Assembly: GCA_019187085.1 (NCBI GenBank)
Contig: JABARS010000024.1
Location: 1-39,213 of the forward strand
Source of the DNA: Pseudorhodoplanes sp.
GTDB lineage: Bacteria; Pseudomonadota; Alphaproteobacteria; Rhizobiales; Xanthobacteraceae
Direction: 5' to 3'
Length of the DNA: 39,213 nucleotides
This document shows, one piece after another, positions 26,840 through 35,876 of this stretch. The translations under genes were made by a program, and so were the position numbers. Below the pieces are notes generated by a model. It had not been told where the DNA came from and did not search any database. It saw only the letters and a list, made by a program, of their open reading frames with translations. How positions within the stretch are numbered: position 1 is the first letter of the stretch; each line of letters opens with the position of its first letter.

Positions 26840-27451
26840 ATGACCGCTCCGGCTGCATCCCTGCCGCGTCCGCGCCTGCTGCCGTTCCTTGCCGTGCTTG
26901 CCGGCTTGCTCGTTTCCGGCTGCGGCGTCAACAACATCCCGACCTTCGAGGAACAGGCCAAGGCCAAGTGGTCGGATGTCCAGAACCAGTACCAGCGCCG
27001 CGCCGACCTCATTCCCAATCTGGTGGAGACCGTCAAAGGTTTCGCCGCGCAGGAGCGCAGCGTGCTGGAAGCGGTGATCAATGCGCGCGCGCGCGCGACC
27101 CAGGTGCAGATTTCCCCCGACATGCTGACCGATCCGGAGGCGTTCAAGCGCTTCCAGGAGGCGCAGCAGCAATTGTCGGGGGCGCTCGGCCGCCTGATCG
27201 CGACCGTCGAGAATTATCCAGACCTGAAATCGAGTCAGAACTTCCTCGCCCTGCAGTCGCAGCTCGAAGGCACCGAGAACAGGATTTCGGTCGCGCGCCG
27301 CGACTATATCGAGGCGGTGCGGCAATATAATACGGAGCTGCGCACGTTCCCCGGCGTGATCTGGGCTTCGACCTTGTTCCGCAGCCACAAGCCGATGCAG
27401 ACCTTCACCGCGCCGGAGGATACGCAACGGCCGCCGGCGGTGCGATTCTGA
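26840..27451 (+). CDS. LemA family protein (predicted lipoprotein)
   Basis: 203-residue LemA-family protein. The N terminus is a hydrophobic segment ending in LLVSGCGVNN, a good lipobox with Cys28, so it is predicted to be lipid-anchored; many LemA proteins have a plain membrane anchor instead. The rest is the long helical LemA domain: AKWSDVQNQYQRRADLIPNLVETVKGFA, ATVENYPDLKSSQNFLALQSQLEGTENRI, VARRDYIEAVRQYN. Start at ATG 26840 with GGAGAA upstream. The function of the family is unclear. Here it heads an operon with two TPM-domain genes, 4 bases from the first. Confidence 0.93.
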   Translation: MTAPAASLPRPRLLPFLAVLAGLLVSGCGVNNIPTFEEQAKAKWSDVQNQYQRRADLIPNLVETVKGFAAQERSVLEAVINARARATQVQISPDMLTDPEAFKRFQEAQQQLSGALGRLIATVENYPDLKSSQNFLALQSQLEGTENRISVARRDYIEAVRQYNTELRTFPGVIWASTLFRSHKPMQTFTAPEDTQRPPAVRF

Positions 27452-27455
27452 CGCC

Positions 27456-28277
27456 ATGGCGCTGCGCGTGCGTCTCCTCGCTTTTGTCTTGGCGTTCTGC
27501 GCGCTCGCCGTCGGCGCGCAGGCGCAAGGTCTGTCGTTCCCGCCGCTCTCCGGGCGCGTGGTGGACGAGGCCGGGCTGCTCGACGCGGCCGCGCGCGAAT
27601 CGCTGACGCTGACGCTCGCCGATCTCGAGGCCAAGTCCACCGATCAGCTCGTGGTCGTCACGCTGCGTTCGCTGCGCGGCACCTCGATCGAGGATTACGG
27701 CTATCAGCTCGGCCGCGCCTGGCAGATCGGGCAGAAGGACAAGAACAACGGCGTGCTTCTGATCGTGGCGCCGAACGAGCGCAAGGTGCGCATCGAGGTC
27801 GGCTACGGCCTTGAAGGCACGCTCACCGATGCCATCACCAAATTCATCATCGAGAACTCGATCCTGCCGCGCTTCAAGGCCGGCGATTTTCCCGGCGGCA
27901 TCCGGCGCGGCGTCGAGGACATCGTGCAGGTGCTCACCGGCGACGCCGAGGAATACAAGCAGCGCGCGCAGCAGGCCGCGACGCAGCGGGTGTCGCAGGG
28001 CGACCTGATCGTGATGGCGTTCTTCATCCTGATCGTGTTCCTCATCATCGCCAACATCGTGCTCGGCATCGTGCGTTCGATCCGCCAGGCGCTGATGCGG
28101 GCCGGCGTCATCGAGCGCGACCCGAAAGGCAAGCGCCACTGGCTCGACACCATCCCGATCATCGTGACATCGGGCAGCTCGTCGGGCGGCTCGTCATGGA
28201 GCGGCGGTTCCTCGGGCGGCGGATTTTCCGGCGGCGGCGGTTCGTTCGGCGGCGGCGGCTCGTCGGGAAGCTGGTGA
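27456..28277 (+). CDS. TPM domain-containing protein with glycine/serine-rich tail (YgcG family)
   Basis: 273-residue envelope protein. A signal peptide (to about residue 23, AQA|Q) is followed by a TPM domain (about 30-165): [68 protein letters not shown]. One strong membrane helix (about 185-206, [20 protein letters not shown]) precedes a basic stretch. A low-complexity tail is rich in Gly and Ser ([10 protein letters not shown]...FGGGG). The TPM fold relates to photosystem II repair protein TLP18.3 in plants, but the bacterial role is not clear. It is co-transcribed with lemA and a second TPM gene. Confidence 0.93.
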   Translation: MALRVRLLAFVLAFCALAVGAQAQGLSFPPLSGRVVDEAGLLDAAARESLTLTLADLEAKSTDQLVVVTLRSLRGTSIEDYGYQLGRAWQIGQKDKNNGVLLIVAPNERKVRIEVGYGLEGTLTDAITKFIIENSILPRFKAGDFPGGIRRGVEDIVQVLTGDAEEYKQRAQQAATQRVSQGDLIVMAFFILIVFLIIANIVLGIVRSIRQALMRAGVIERDPKGKRHWLDTIPIIVTSGSSSGGSSWSGGSSGGGFSGGGGSFGGGGSSGSW

Positions 28278-28284
28278 GGGCGCG

Positions 28285-28893
28285 ATGATTTCCGGCAACG
28301 ACAAGAAGCGCGTCACCAACGCGATCCGCGCCGCCGAGGCGAAGACCTCGGGCGAAATCTTCTGCGTGATCGCGCGCCAGTCGAGCACCTACCGGTTGGT
28401 GCCGCTCGCCTGGGCGTGCGCTCTCGCCTTGCTCGCGCCGTTTCCGCTGCTGGTGTTTTCGACCTGGCCGGCGTCGGCGATCTATATTTTCCAGCTTGCG
28501 GTGTTCGCGCTGGCGGCCGTCGTGCTGTCGCATCCGGCGATTCGCTTCCGCATCGTGCCGCGGCAGCGCAAGCACGACCGCGCGCATGCCGAGGCGATGC
28601 ACCAGTTCTTCGCGCACGGCCTGGAGAAGACCGAGCAGCGCACCGGCGTGCTCATCTTCGCCTCGGCGGCCGAGCGCTATGCCGAGATCGTGGCCGATGC
28701 CGGCATCAACGACCGGGTCAGCAAGCAGGTCTGGGACGACGCGGTCGCGGCCCTGATCGCGGGCATCCGCGAGGGGCGCGCCGGCGACGGCTTCGTGGCC
28801 GCGATCGAGAAATGCGGCGCGGTGCTCACCGAGCATTTCCCGCCCGGCGCGCTGCAGCGCGACGAATTGCCGGACAAGCTGGTCGAGCTTTGA
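28285..28893 (+). CDS. Second TPM domain protein
   Basis: 202-residue protein, third gene of the lemA operon, 7 bases after its TPM neighbour. N-terminal [34 protein letters not shown] is the start of a TPM-like fold. Two adjacent membrane helices follow (about 37-55 and 58-77). The second half of the domain comes after them: [48 protein letters not shown]. There is no signal peptide and no Gly-rich tail, unlike the first TPM protein, so the domain is interrupted by the membrane pair. Function is unknown. Paired long/short TPM genes behind lemA are a recurrent arrangement. Confidence 0.9.
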   Translation: MISGNDKKRVTNAIRAAEAKTSGEIFCVIARQSSTYRLVPLAWACALALLAPFPLLVFSTWPASAIYIFQLAVFALAAVVLSHPAIRFRIVPRQRKHDRAHAEAMHQFFAHGLEKTEQRTGVLIFASAAERYAEIVADAGINDRVSKQVWDDAVAALIAGIREGRAGDGFVAAIEKCGAVLTEHFPPGALQRDELPDKLVEL

Positions 28894-28913
28894 GCGTCCG
28901 TCGCCGGTCGGTC

Positions 28914-28933
28914 GGCGCGTCAATTGACGCGCC
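28914..28933. repeat. Perfect 20-bp palindrome between convergent genes
   Basis: GGCGCGTCAATTGACGCGCC is its own reverse complement over all 20 bases with no spacer. It lies 20 bases after the TPM operon stop and 14 before the stop of the peroxidase-related gene. A partial direct copy follows (AATCGACGTGCC, 28934-28945). It may act as a bidirectional terminator stem or a dimer-protein binding site. There is no T-tract. Confidence 0.85.
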
Positions 28934-28947
28934 AATCGACGTGCCAG

Positions 28948-29622
28948 CTAGCGCGTCATGCCGTGATAGACGCTGTTCGGCCGCATGTCGGTCGCGGAGG
29001 CGACGCGGTTCGACATGTTGAAGAACGCCGTCACCGTGGAAATGTCCCAGATGTCGCGGTCGGAGAATCCGGCCTTGCGCAGTTTCGCGCGGTCTTCTTC
29101 CTCCACCGCCCACGGCTCCGCCGTCAGCTTGACCGCAAAGTCGAGCATCGCGCGCTGGCGCTTCGACAGCCGGGCGGCGCGATAATTCATCACCATCAGC
29201 TCGCCGAGCACCGGGTCCGACGCAAGCTGCCGCACGGCCGAGCCGTGCGCGGTCAGGCAATAATAGCAGCGGTTGTGCGAGGAGACCGCGACCGCGATCA
29301 TCTCGCGCTCGAGCTTGCTCAGGCCCGATGGCGCGAGCATGAGATCGTTGTACATCGCGACAAAAGCTTCGAGCTTGGCGGTGTCGAAGGCATAGGCCTT
29401 GAGCACGTTCGGCACGAAACCGAGCTTCTCTTCGCATTTGCGGAAATAGGCGGACATCGGTTCGTTGAGGCTGGGCTTGGGCAGCATCAGGGCGACTGGC
29501 ACGGTGTCGTCTCCCGCCGCCGCGCCGCCGGCCGCAGCCATGGTCGCGCGGCGCCCTTCGGCCGCCTGCGGCTTGCCGGCCTTGCCGTTGTTTTTCTTCG
29601 ATTTCGCTGGTGTCTTGCTCAC
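28948..29622 (-). CDS. Peroxidase-related / carboxymuconolactone decarboxylase (AhpD-fold) protein
   Basis: 224-residue AhpD-like protein of the 'uncharacterized peroxidase-related enzyme' type. A basic, flexible N terminus (MSKTPAKSKKNNGK) and an Ala/Gly stretch precede the helical core. Seen: LSKLEREMIAVAVSSHNRCYYCLTAHG with the redox CxxC (C-Y-Y-C) and His, then LSKRQRAMLDFAVKLT, FSDRDIWDISTVTAFFNMSNRVA. Alkyl hydroperoxide reduction or a related thiol reaction is likely by family, but the substrate is unknown. The start is the GTG at 29622 with GGGGAG upstream. Divergent from NAD-GDH. Confidence 0.9.
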   Translation of the reverse strand: MSKTPAKSKKNNGKAGKPQAAEGRRATMAAAGGAAAGDDTVPVALMLPKPSLNEPMSAYFRKCEEKLGFVPNVLKAYAFDTAKLEAFVAMYNDLMLAPSGLSKLEREMIAVAVSSHNRCYYCLTAHGSAVRQLASDPVLGELMVMNYRAARLSKRQRAMLDFAVKLTAEPWAVEEEDRAKLRKAGFSDRDIWDISTVTAFFNMSNRVASATDMRPNSVYHGMTR

Positions 29623-29843
29623 GTGTCATGCTCCCCGGTCAGGATCGCCAGCCTAGACCATGATCGGTGCCGATCGAAACGGATCGATCTGGTTTTTGCG
29701 CGGAATTGCGCTTCGGGCGGCGGACGCGCTGCAGAAAATCCGCCATAAATCCACCATGGCCGCTTGTGGCCACTCGACCGCCACACGCGATTCATAAAGA
29801 CTCCCGTTGCACCCGAGGGAACCTGCCGATCCGGAGACCCTGC

Positions 29844-32800
29844 ATGAGCTTCGCCAGCGTGCTCGATACCGAAGAAGAGCGCATTGCGCGCAAGCTGATC
29901 GAGGATGCCGATCAGTCCCTCAATGGCCGCGCCGGGCCGCTGGCACAGGGCTTCGTGCCGCGCCTGTTTTCGCGCGCCGCCCCCGAAGACCTGGTCGGCT
30001 ACGAGCCTGAGGAGCTGGCCGTGCTCGGCGCGCAGGCCTGGGACTTCCTGCAGGTGCGCCGGCCCGGCCATCCGAAAATCCGCTTCGTCAGCCCGCAGCC
30101 GCCGAAGGGCGCCACGCGGCTCAACGGCATCTCGGTGATCGAGATCGTCAACGATGACATGCCGTTCCTGGTCGATTCGGTCATGGCGGCCTTGGCCGAA
30201 AGCGGGCTTTCGATCCGCCTCGTCGCGCATCCGGTGCTTGGGGCGCAGCGCGACGCCAGCGGCGCGCTGACCGCGCTCTCCGAGGGCGCGCCGCCGGACG
30301 GAGCGCTGCGCGAAAGCTTCATCCATGTGCACGTGGAGCGCATCGAGGACGAGTTACGACGGACCGTCATCGTGCAGGAGCTTGAACTGGTGCTCGCCGA
30401 CGTGCGCGTCGCGGTCGCCGACTGGCGCGCGATGCTTGCGCGGGTCGGCGGTGTGATCGAGGAATTGCGCACGAATCCGCCGCCGCTGCCGGCGGAGGAG
30501 ATCGCCGAATCGATCCAGTTCCTGGAATGGCTGGTGGCGGAGAATTTCACCTTTCTCGGCGTGCGCGACCACGTGCTTTCACCGCAGACCGATTCCTTCG
30601 ATGCCTGTCACGAGACCGGGCTCGGAATCCTGCGCGACCGTTCGCGCGGCGCGAGCCGTCAATTGATGTCGCCGGAAATCCGCGCCGTGCTCGACGAGCC
30701 GCGTGCGCTGTTCGTGACCAAATCGGCATCGCGCTCGCGCGTGCACCGGCGCGTCTTCATGGATTATGTCGGGGTCAAGCGCTATGACGCGCAGGGACGC
30801 GCGGTCGGCGAATTCCGCATCCTCGGTCTGTTCACCTCGACCGCCTATACTCGCTCGACCCGCAGCATCCCCTTCGTCCGCCGCAAGATCGACGCGGTGC
30901 TCGCGCGCGCCGGCTTCAGTCCCGCCGGGCATTCCGGCAAGGCGCTGCTGAACACGCTGGAGACCTATCCGCGCGACGAACTGTTCCAGCTCGACCAGGA
31001 GACGCTCTATCGCTTCGCGATGACGATCCTCCAGCTCGAGGAGCGGCCGCGCGTGCGCGTGCTGGTGCATCGCGACCGCTACGACCGCTTCGTCTCGGCC
31101 CTCGTCTATATGCCCGGCAACCGCGCCGACAGCCGCGTGATCGGCGCGATCGGCGAATTTCTGGCCGCCCGCTTCAAGGGCTCGATCAGCACGCAGACGC
31201 CGTTCGTTCCCGAAGGCCCGCTGGTGCGCATCCATTTCGTGATCCGGCGCTCCAAGGAGCCGGTCGGCGATGTCGACCGCGCCGCGCTCGAATACGGGGT
31301 CGGGGCGATCGTGCGCACCTGGAGCGACGCGCTGTCGGAGACGCTCGCGCTCGCCTACGACGCGGTCAGGGCGAAGGCGCTGTTCGAACGCTACAGCAAT
31401 GCCTTCTCGCCCGGCTACCGCCACCGCTATATGCCCTCCGAAGCGGTCGCCGACATCCGCACCATCGAGAACCTCACCTCGCAGCGTCCGCTGAGCGTGG
31501 AATTCCACGCGCGCCAGGATGCCGGCGCGCAGATCGGCCTCAAGGTCTGGAGCTACAATCGGCCGATCCCGCTGTCGGAACGGGTGCCGATCCTTGAAAA
31601 CATGGGATTTCGGGTCGTCGACGAGACAACCTTCGACGTGACGTTCGCCGGGAACGGCCAGTCCAGGGTCGCGCTGCACGACATGGTGCTCGAGCGCGCC
31701 GACGGCGGCCCCGCCGACATCGGCGGCCTGAAGCAGGCGCTCGAAGCGTGCCTCCTCGTCGTCATGCGCGGGGTGGCGGAGAACGACGGCTATAACGGGC
31801 TCGTGCTTGCCGCCGAATTGTGGTGGCGCGACGTCGCGCTCATCCGCGCCATCTCGCGCTATCTGCGCCAGATCCGGGTACCGTTCTCGCAGGATTACAT
31901 GTGGACGACGCTGCGCAAGCATCCCGCCATCGCGGCCGCGCTCGCGCGCCTGTTCCAGATCCGCTTCGATCCGCGCCTGGCCCCGCTCGGCGACCGGCGC
32001 GCCGGCCAGGAAGATGCCGTCGTCGCCGAGATCGAGACTGCGCTCATCAGCGTGCAGAGCCTTGATGAGGACCGCATCGTCCGCCACTTCGTCGGCGCGA
32101 TCCGCGCCGCCGTGCGCACCAATTTCTTCCAGACCGACGTGCAGGGCCAGGCGAAGGCGCAGATCGCGATCAAGTTCGACAGCCGCAAGATCGACGCGCT
32201 GCCGCTGCCCAAGCCGCTCTACGAAATCTTCGTCTATTCGCCGCGCGTGGAAGGCGTGCATCTGCGCTTCGGCAAGGTCGCGCGCGGCGGCATCCGCTGG
32301 TCCGACCGGCCGCAGGATTTCCGCACCGAGATCCTCGGCCTGGTCAAGGCGCAGCAGGTCAAGAACGCGGTGATCGTGCCGGTCGGCGCCAAGGGCGGCT
32401 TCGTGCCCAAGCTCCTGCCCGTCGGCGGCACGCGCGAGGCGGTCCAGGCGGAAGGGGTTGCGACCTACAAGCTGTTCATTGCGAGCCTGCTCGACGTCAC
32501 CGACAATATCGCGGACGAGGCGGTGGTGCCGCCGGAGAACGTGGTGCGCCACGACGGCGACGATCCCTATCTCGTGGTCGCCGCCGACAAGGGCACGGCG
32601 ACCTTCTCCGACATCGCCAACGCGCTGTCGCTCGAACGCGACTTCTGGCTCGGCGACGCTTTCGCTTCCGGCGGCTCGGCCGGCTACGACCACAAGAAGA
32701 TGGGCATCACCGCGCGCGGCGCCTGGGAAGCGGTGAAGCGGCATTTCCGCGAGATGGACATCGACATCGCGGCGACGCCGTTCACGGTGGCGGGCGTCGG

Positions 32801-34667
32801 CGACATGTCGGGCGACGTGTTCGGCAACGGCATGCTGCGCGAGAAGACGATCCGGCTCGTCGCCGCGTTCGACCATCGCGATATTTTTATCGACCCTGCG
32901 CCCGATCCGGAAAAAAGCTTCGCCGAGCGCGCGCGGCTGTTCGTGCTGCCGCGCTCGAGCTGGCAGGATTACGACAAGGCGCTGATCTCCAAGGGCGGCG
33001 GCGTCTTTCCGCGCAGCTTGAAGGAAATCCCGGTCTCGGCGGAGATGCGGGCGCTGCTGCACATCGAGAGCCCACGCGCGACGCCGCAGGAGGTGATGCG
33101 CGCGATCCTGAGCGCGCCGGTCGATCTGCTCTGGTTCGGCGGCATCGGCACCTATGTGCGCGCCTCCGAGGAGAGCGACGAGGCCGTTGGCGACCGCGCC
33201 AACGACGCCATCCGCATCGCGGCCGCCGGGCTCGGCTGCAAGGTGATCGGCGAGGGCGCCAATCTCGGCATGACGCAGCGCGGCCGCGTCGAGGCGGCGC
33301 TGCGCGGCGTGCGGCTCAATACCGACGCCATCGACAATTCCGCCGGCGTCAACACCTCCGACGTCGAGGTCAACATCAAGATCGCGCTGAGCGCGTTGCT
33401 GCGCAGCGGGACGCTGGCGCTCGATGCGCGCAACGACCTGCTCGCGGCCATGACCCAGGAGGTCGCGCGCCTCGTGCTGCGCAACAATTACCAGCAGACG
33501 CTGGCGCTCTCGCTCGCCGAACGGCGCGGGCTCGACGAGCTCGGCTTTCAGCAGCGCCTGATGCAGGCGCTGGAGCGGCGCGGCCTGCTCGACCGCGCGG
33601 TGGAATTGCTGCCCGACGACATGGCGCTCGCCGAGCGCCGCCGCCGCGCGCAACCGCTGACCCGGCCGGAGCTCGCGGTGCTGCTCGCCTATGCCAAGCT
33701 GACGCTGTTCGGCGACGTGCTGGAAACTGGCGTGCCCGACGATCCCTATCTGCGGCGCGAACTCAGCCGCTATTTCCCCGCGCTGCTGGGCGAGCGCTTT
33801 CCGCAGGAGCTCGACCGCCACCGGCTGCGGCGCGAGATCATCGCGACCCATATCGTCAACTCGCTTATCAATCGCGGCGGCCCCTCGGTGCTGATGCGCA
33901 TGATGGACGAGACCGGCGCGCCGGCGCCGGCGGTGGTCGGTGCCTTCGTCGCGGTGCGCGACAGCTACGACATGCCGGCGCTGAACGCGCAGATCGACGC
34001 GCTCGACGCGAAGATTCCCGGCGCGCTGCAGCTCGAACTCTATGCCGCCGTGCAGGACCTGCTGCTCGACCGCATCGTATGGTTCCTGCGCAACGCCGAC
34101 CTGTCAAAAGGGCTGTCGGACGTCGTCGAGCGCTATGCGCGCGCCGTCGCCGAGGTGGAGGCGGTGCTGACGACCGCGCTGCCGGAAGCCGCCGCCCGCC
34201 AGCGCGCCGCCCGCATCGAAGAGCTGACCAAGGCCGGCGTGCCCGACGCGCTCGCCGCCAGGGCGGCAAGCCTGCCGGCGCTCGCGGCGGGAACCGACAT
34301 TGCGCTCGTCGCCGACAAGACCGGGCGCGCCATCGCGGATGCCGCCGCCACCTATTTCGCCGCGCGCGATTTCTTCCGCATCGACCGCATCGCTGCTGCC
34401 GCCACGCGCATCGCCGCCGCCGATTATTTCGACCGGCTGGCGCTCGACCGCGCGCGCGACGAACTGGGCGAGGCGATGCGCCGGCTCACCGCCGAGATGC
34501 TGCTCGGCGGAAAGCCGGCCAAGGAGGCGCTTGCGGCCTGGGCTACGCAGCGCGGCGGCGAGGTGGAGCGCATCCGCGCCGCGGTGCACGAGATCGCCGA
34601 TACCGGCCTCAGCCTGTCCAAGCTTACGGTGGCTGCGAGCCTGCTGCGCGATCTCGCAAAGCCGTGA
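29844..34667 (+). CDS. gdh: NAD-dependent glutamate dehydrogenase (large, ~180 kDa type)
   Basis: 1607-residue NAD-GDH of the proteobacterial large class. It oxidatively deaminates glutamate to 2-oxoglutarate and ammonium. Start at ATG 29844 (MSFASVLDTEEERI) with GGAG upstream; the open frame extends to 29667 but that is not family-like. Long N-terminal regulatory region with ACT-like parts; the catalytic core begins near residue 800: RFGKVARGGIRWSDRPQDFRTE, catalytic lysine region VPVGAKGGFVPK (about 849), nucleotide-binding VAGVGDMSGDVFGNGML (about 983) and GEGANLGMTQRGR, then a long C-terminal domain. Monocistronic. The upstream gap holds a cluster of GATC half-sites. Confidence 0.97.
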   Translation: MSFASVLDTEEERIARKLIEDADQSLNGRAGPLAQGFVPRLFSRAAPEDLVGYEPEELAVLGAQAWDFLQVRRPGHPKIRFVSPQPPKGATRLNGISVIEIVNDDMPFLVDSVMAALAESGLSIRLVAHPVLGAQRDASGALTALSEGAPPDGALRESFIHVHVERIEDELRRTVIVQELELVLADVRVAVADWRAMLARVGGVIEELRTNPPPLPAEEIAESIQFLEWLVAENFTFLGVRDHVLSPQTDSFDACHETGLGILRDRSRGASRQLMSPEIRAVLDEPRALFVTKSASRSRVHRRVFMDYVGVKRYDAQGRAVGEFRILGLFTSTAYTRSTRSIPFVRRKIDAVLARAGFSPAGHSGKALLNTLETYPRDELFQLDQETLYRFAMTILQLEERPRVRVLVHRDRYDRFVSALVYMPGNRADSRVIGAIGEFLAARFKGSISTQTPFVPEGPLVRIHFVIRRSKEPVGDVDRAALEYGVGAIVRTWSDALSETLALAYDAVRAKALFERYSNAFSPGYRHRYMPSEAVADIRTIENLTSQRPLSVEFHARQDAGAQIGLKVWSYNRPIPLSERVPILENMGFRVVDETTFDVTFAGNGQSRVALHDMVLERADGGPADIGGLKQALEACLLVVMRGVAENDGYNGLVLAAELWWRDVALIRAISRYLRQIRVPFSQDYMWTTLRKHPAIAAALARLFQIRFDPRLAPLGDRRAGQEDAVVAEIETALISVQSLDEDRIVRHFVGAIRAAVRTNFFQTDVQGQAKAQIAIKFDSRKIDALPLPKPLYEIFVYSPRVEGVHLRFGKVARGGIRWSDRPQDFRTEILGLVKAQQVKNAVIVPVGAKGGFVPKLLPVGGTREAVQAEGVATYKLFIASLLDVTDNIADEAVVPPENVVRHDGDDPYLVVAADKGTATFSDIANALSLERDFWLGDAFASGGSAGYDHKKMGITARGAWEAVKRHFREMDIDIAATPFTVAGVGDMSGDVFGNGMLREKTIRLVAAFDHRDIFIDPAPDPEKSFAERARLFVLPRSSWQDYDKALISKGGGVFPRSLKEIPVSAEMRALLHIESPRATPQEVMRAILSAPVDLLWFGGIGTYVRASEESDEAVGDRANDAIRIAAAGLGCKVIGEGANLGMTQRGRVEAALRGVRLNTDAIDNSAGVNTSDVEVNIKIALSALLRSGTLALDARNDLLAAMTQEVARLVLRNNYQQTLALSLAERRGLDELGFQQRLMQALERRGLLDRAVELLPDDMALAERRRRAQPLTRPELAVLLAYAKLTLFGDVLETGVPDDPYLRRELSRYFPALLGERFPQELDRHRLRREIIATHIVNSLINRGGPSVLMRMMDETGAPAPAVVGAFVAVRDSYDMPALNAQIDALDAKIPGALQLELYAAVQDLLLDRIVWFLRNADLSKGLSDVVERYARAVAEVEAVLTTALPEAAARQRAARIEELTKAGVPDALAARAASLPALAAGTDIALVADKTGRAIADAAATYFAARDFFRIDRIAAAATRIAAADYFDRLALDRARDELGEAMRRLTAEMLLGGKPAKEALAAWATQRGGEVERIRAAVHEIADTGLSLSKLTVAASLLRDLAKP

Positions 34668-34678
34668 CCGGCCGGCTT

Positions 34679-34717
34679 GGAGCGTTTTCGAGCGAAGTGG
34701 ATACCATCCCGCTTTAG
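34679..34717. repeat. Dispersed intergenic repeat fragment (GGAGCGTTTTCGAGCGAAGTGGATACC type)
   Basis: Directly after the NAD-GDH stop the sequence reads GGAGCGTTTTCGAGCGAAG followed by TGGATACCATCCCGCTTTA. I recognise GAGCGTTTTCGAGCGAAGTGGATACC as a very common short intergenic repeat in Bradyrhizobium and its relatives. Only about one arm of the usual element is present. No terminator hairpin is evident here. Confidence 0.6.
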
Positions 34718-34732
34718 TGCATTTACCGCACC

Positions 34733-35338
34733 TCACACCGCGGCCTTCGCCCAGGCGAGCGCGGCCTCGATGCGGTCATTGCCCCAGAATAATTCGCCGT
34801 CCGCGGTCACAAGGCTCGGCGCGCCGAAAATCCCGAGCCGCTGCGCGTCCTCGGTGTTCTCGCGCAGCCGGTTCTTGATGGCGTCCGATTGCGCGCGCTC
34901 GAACACGGCGCGGGCGTCGCGCTTCAACGCGACAAGGATCGCCTGGATTTCCGCCGGATCGCTGATGAGGCGGCTTTCGGCAAACTGCGCCTGATAGACC
35001 GCGCGGATGAATTCGGCGCCCCAGCCTTCCTCGAGCCCCACCAGCGCCACGCGTGCGGCCAGCAGGCCGGCCTGCGGGAATTTCGACGGCTGCACGAACG
35101 GCAGGCCGAGATCGCGGCACACGCGCGCGAGATCGCGCCACATGTAGCGGCCCTTCAGCGGATAGATATTGAATGGCGAATTGTCCCAGCCCTGCGCCTT
35201 GAAGATCGGCCCGAGCAGGAACGGCCGCCAGTTCAGGCGCACCCCTTGCGCCTGCGCCAGCTTTTCGATCCGCATGGCGGCGGGATAGGAATAGGTCGAG
35301 GCGAATTCGAACCAGAAATCGAGTGTGGGTTCGGTCAT
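34733..35338 (-). CDS. 2-hydroxychromene-2-carboxylate isomerase family protein (DsbA/GST-kappa fold)
   Basis: 201-residue thioredoxin-fold protein of the HCCA isomerase/GST kappa family. Seen: the glutathione-activating serine in DFWFEFASTYSYPAAMRIEKLA, LNWRPFLLGPIFKAQGWDN, the helical insertion (GLPFVQPSKFPQAGLLAARVAL) and the C-terminal LGIFGAPSLVTADGELFWGNDRI with the cis-proline loop. In Pseudomonas the named enzyme acts in naphthalene breakdown, but no aromatic-degradation genes are nearby, so this member's substrate is unknown. Start at ATG 35338. Convergent with NAD-GDH. Confidence 0.9.
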   Translation of the reverse strand: MTEPTLDFWFEFASTYSYPAAMRIEKLAQAQGVRLNWRPFLLGPIFKAQGWDNSPFNIYPLKGRYMWRDLARVCRDLGLPFVQPSKFPQAGLLAARVALVGLEEGWGAEFIRAVYQAQFAESRLISDPAEIQAILVALKRDARAVFERAQSDAIKNRLRENTEDAQRLGIFGAPSLVTADGELFWGNDRIEAALAWAKAAV

Positions 35339-35488
35339 GGCGGGCCGGATCGGGATGCGTCAGCTTTGAGCGAAAAATACACCGGACGCAATCATCCTGA
35401 GAACTCGACGGAACGTTTGCGAGGGTTCATCATTGATGTTTCGGGTTGTATTTTGGGGTTGCAGCTTAAGGCCGCCTGAGGAGGTCTC

Positions 35489-35743
35489 ATGTCCGGTTCG
35501 AAACGCATCTGTCTCGCCGCGGGCATTCTCAGCCTTGCATTCGTGGCGCAGTTGTTCTGGTCGCCGCCGGCCCAGGCGCGGGAATATCCCTGGTGCGCGC
35601 GCTACGACTGGACGACCTACAATTGCGGCTTCGTCAGCTTCCAGCAATGCCTGGCGACGGTCCGCGGCATCGGCGGCATCTGCGAGCCCAATCCGCGCTA
35701 TGCCGGCCAGCCGGCGCGCCGCAAGCCGCGCCGGGCGCGCTGA
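35489..35743 (+). CDS. DUF3551 domain small secreted cysteine protein
   Basis: 84-residue protein with a clear signal peptide (hydrophobic 8-27, cleavage after AQA30) and a mature part with four cysteines: WCARYDW (C36), TYNCGFVSFQQCLATV (C46, C54) and GGICEPNP (C65), then a basic C terminus (RKPRRAR). The pattern is that of DUF3551, a family numerous in Bradyrhizobium-type genomes with no function known to me. Two disulfides in the periplasm are likely. The Shine-Dalgarno AGGAGGT is 6 bases upstream of the ATG, so translation should be strong. Confidence 0.9.
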   Translation: MSGSKRICLAAGILSLAFVAQLFWSPPAQAREYPWCARYDWTTYNCGFVSFQQCLATVRGIGGICEPNPRYAGQPARRKPRRAR

Positions 35744-35876
35744 CGCATAGGCGGCGTGCCTGTTCGGGCGCCCTTGTCCAAAGCCGCAGCATTAGTGTCG
35801 CCGAAACGCCAACCCCGCTTAATGCCGGCGTCACAATCGGCAACGACGATCCGCCCCGGGTTGGGGGGAATTCGTC

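Noticed and set aside
30579..33851. Minus-strand open frame of about 1090 residues opposite NAD-GDH
   Set aside because: Low-complexity Arg/Ala/His/Asp-rich translation typical of an antisense frame; the sense frame matches NAD-GDH throughout.
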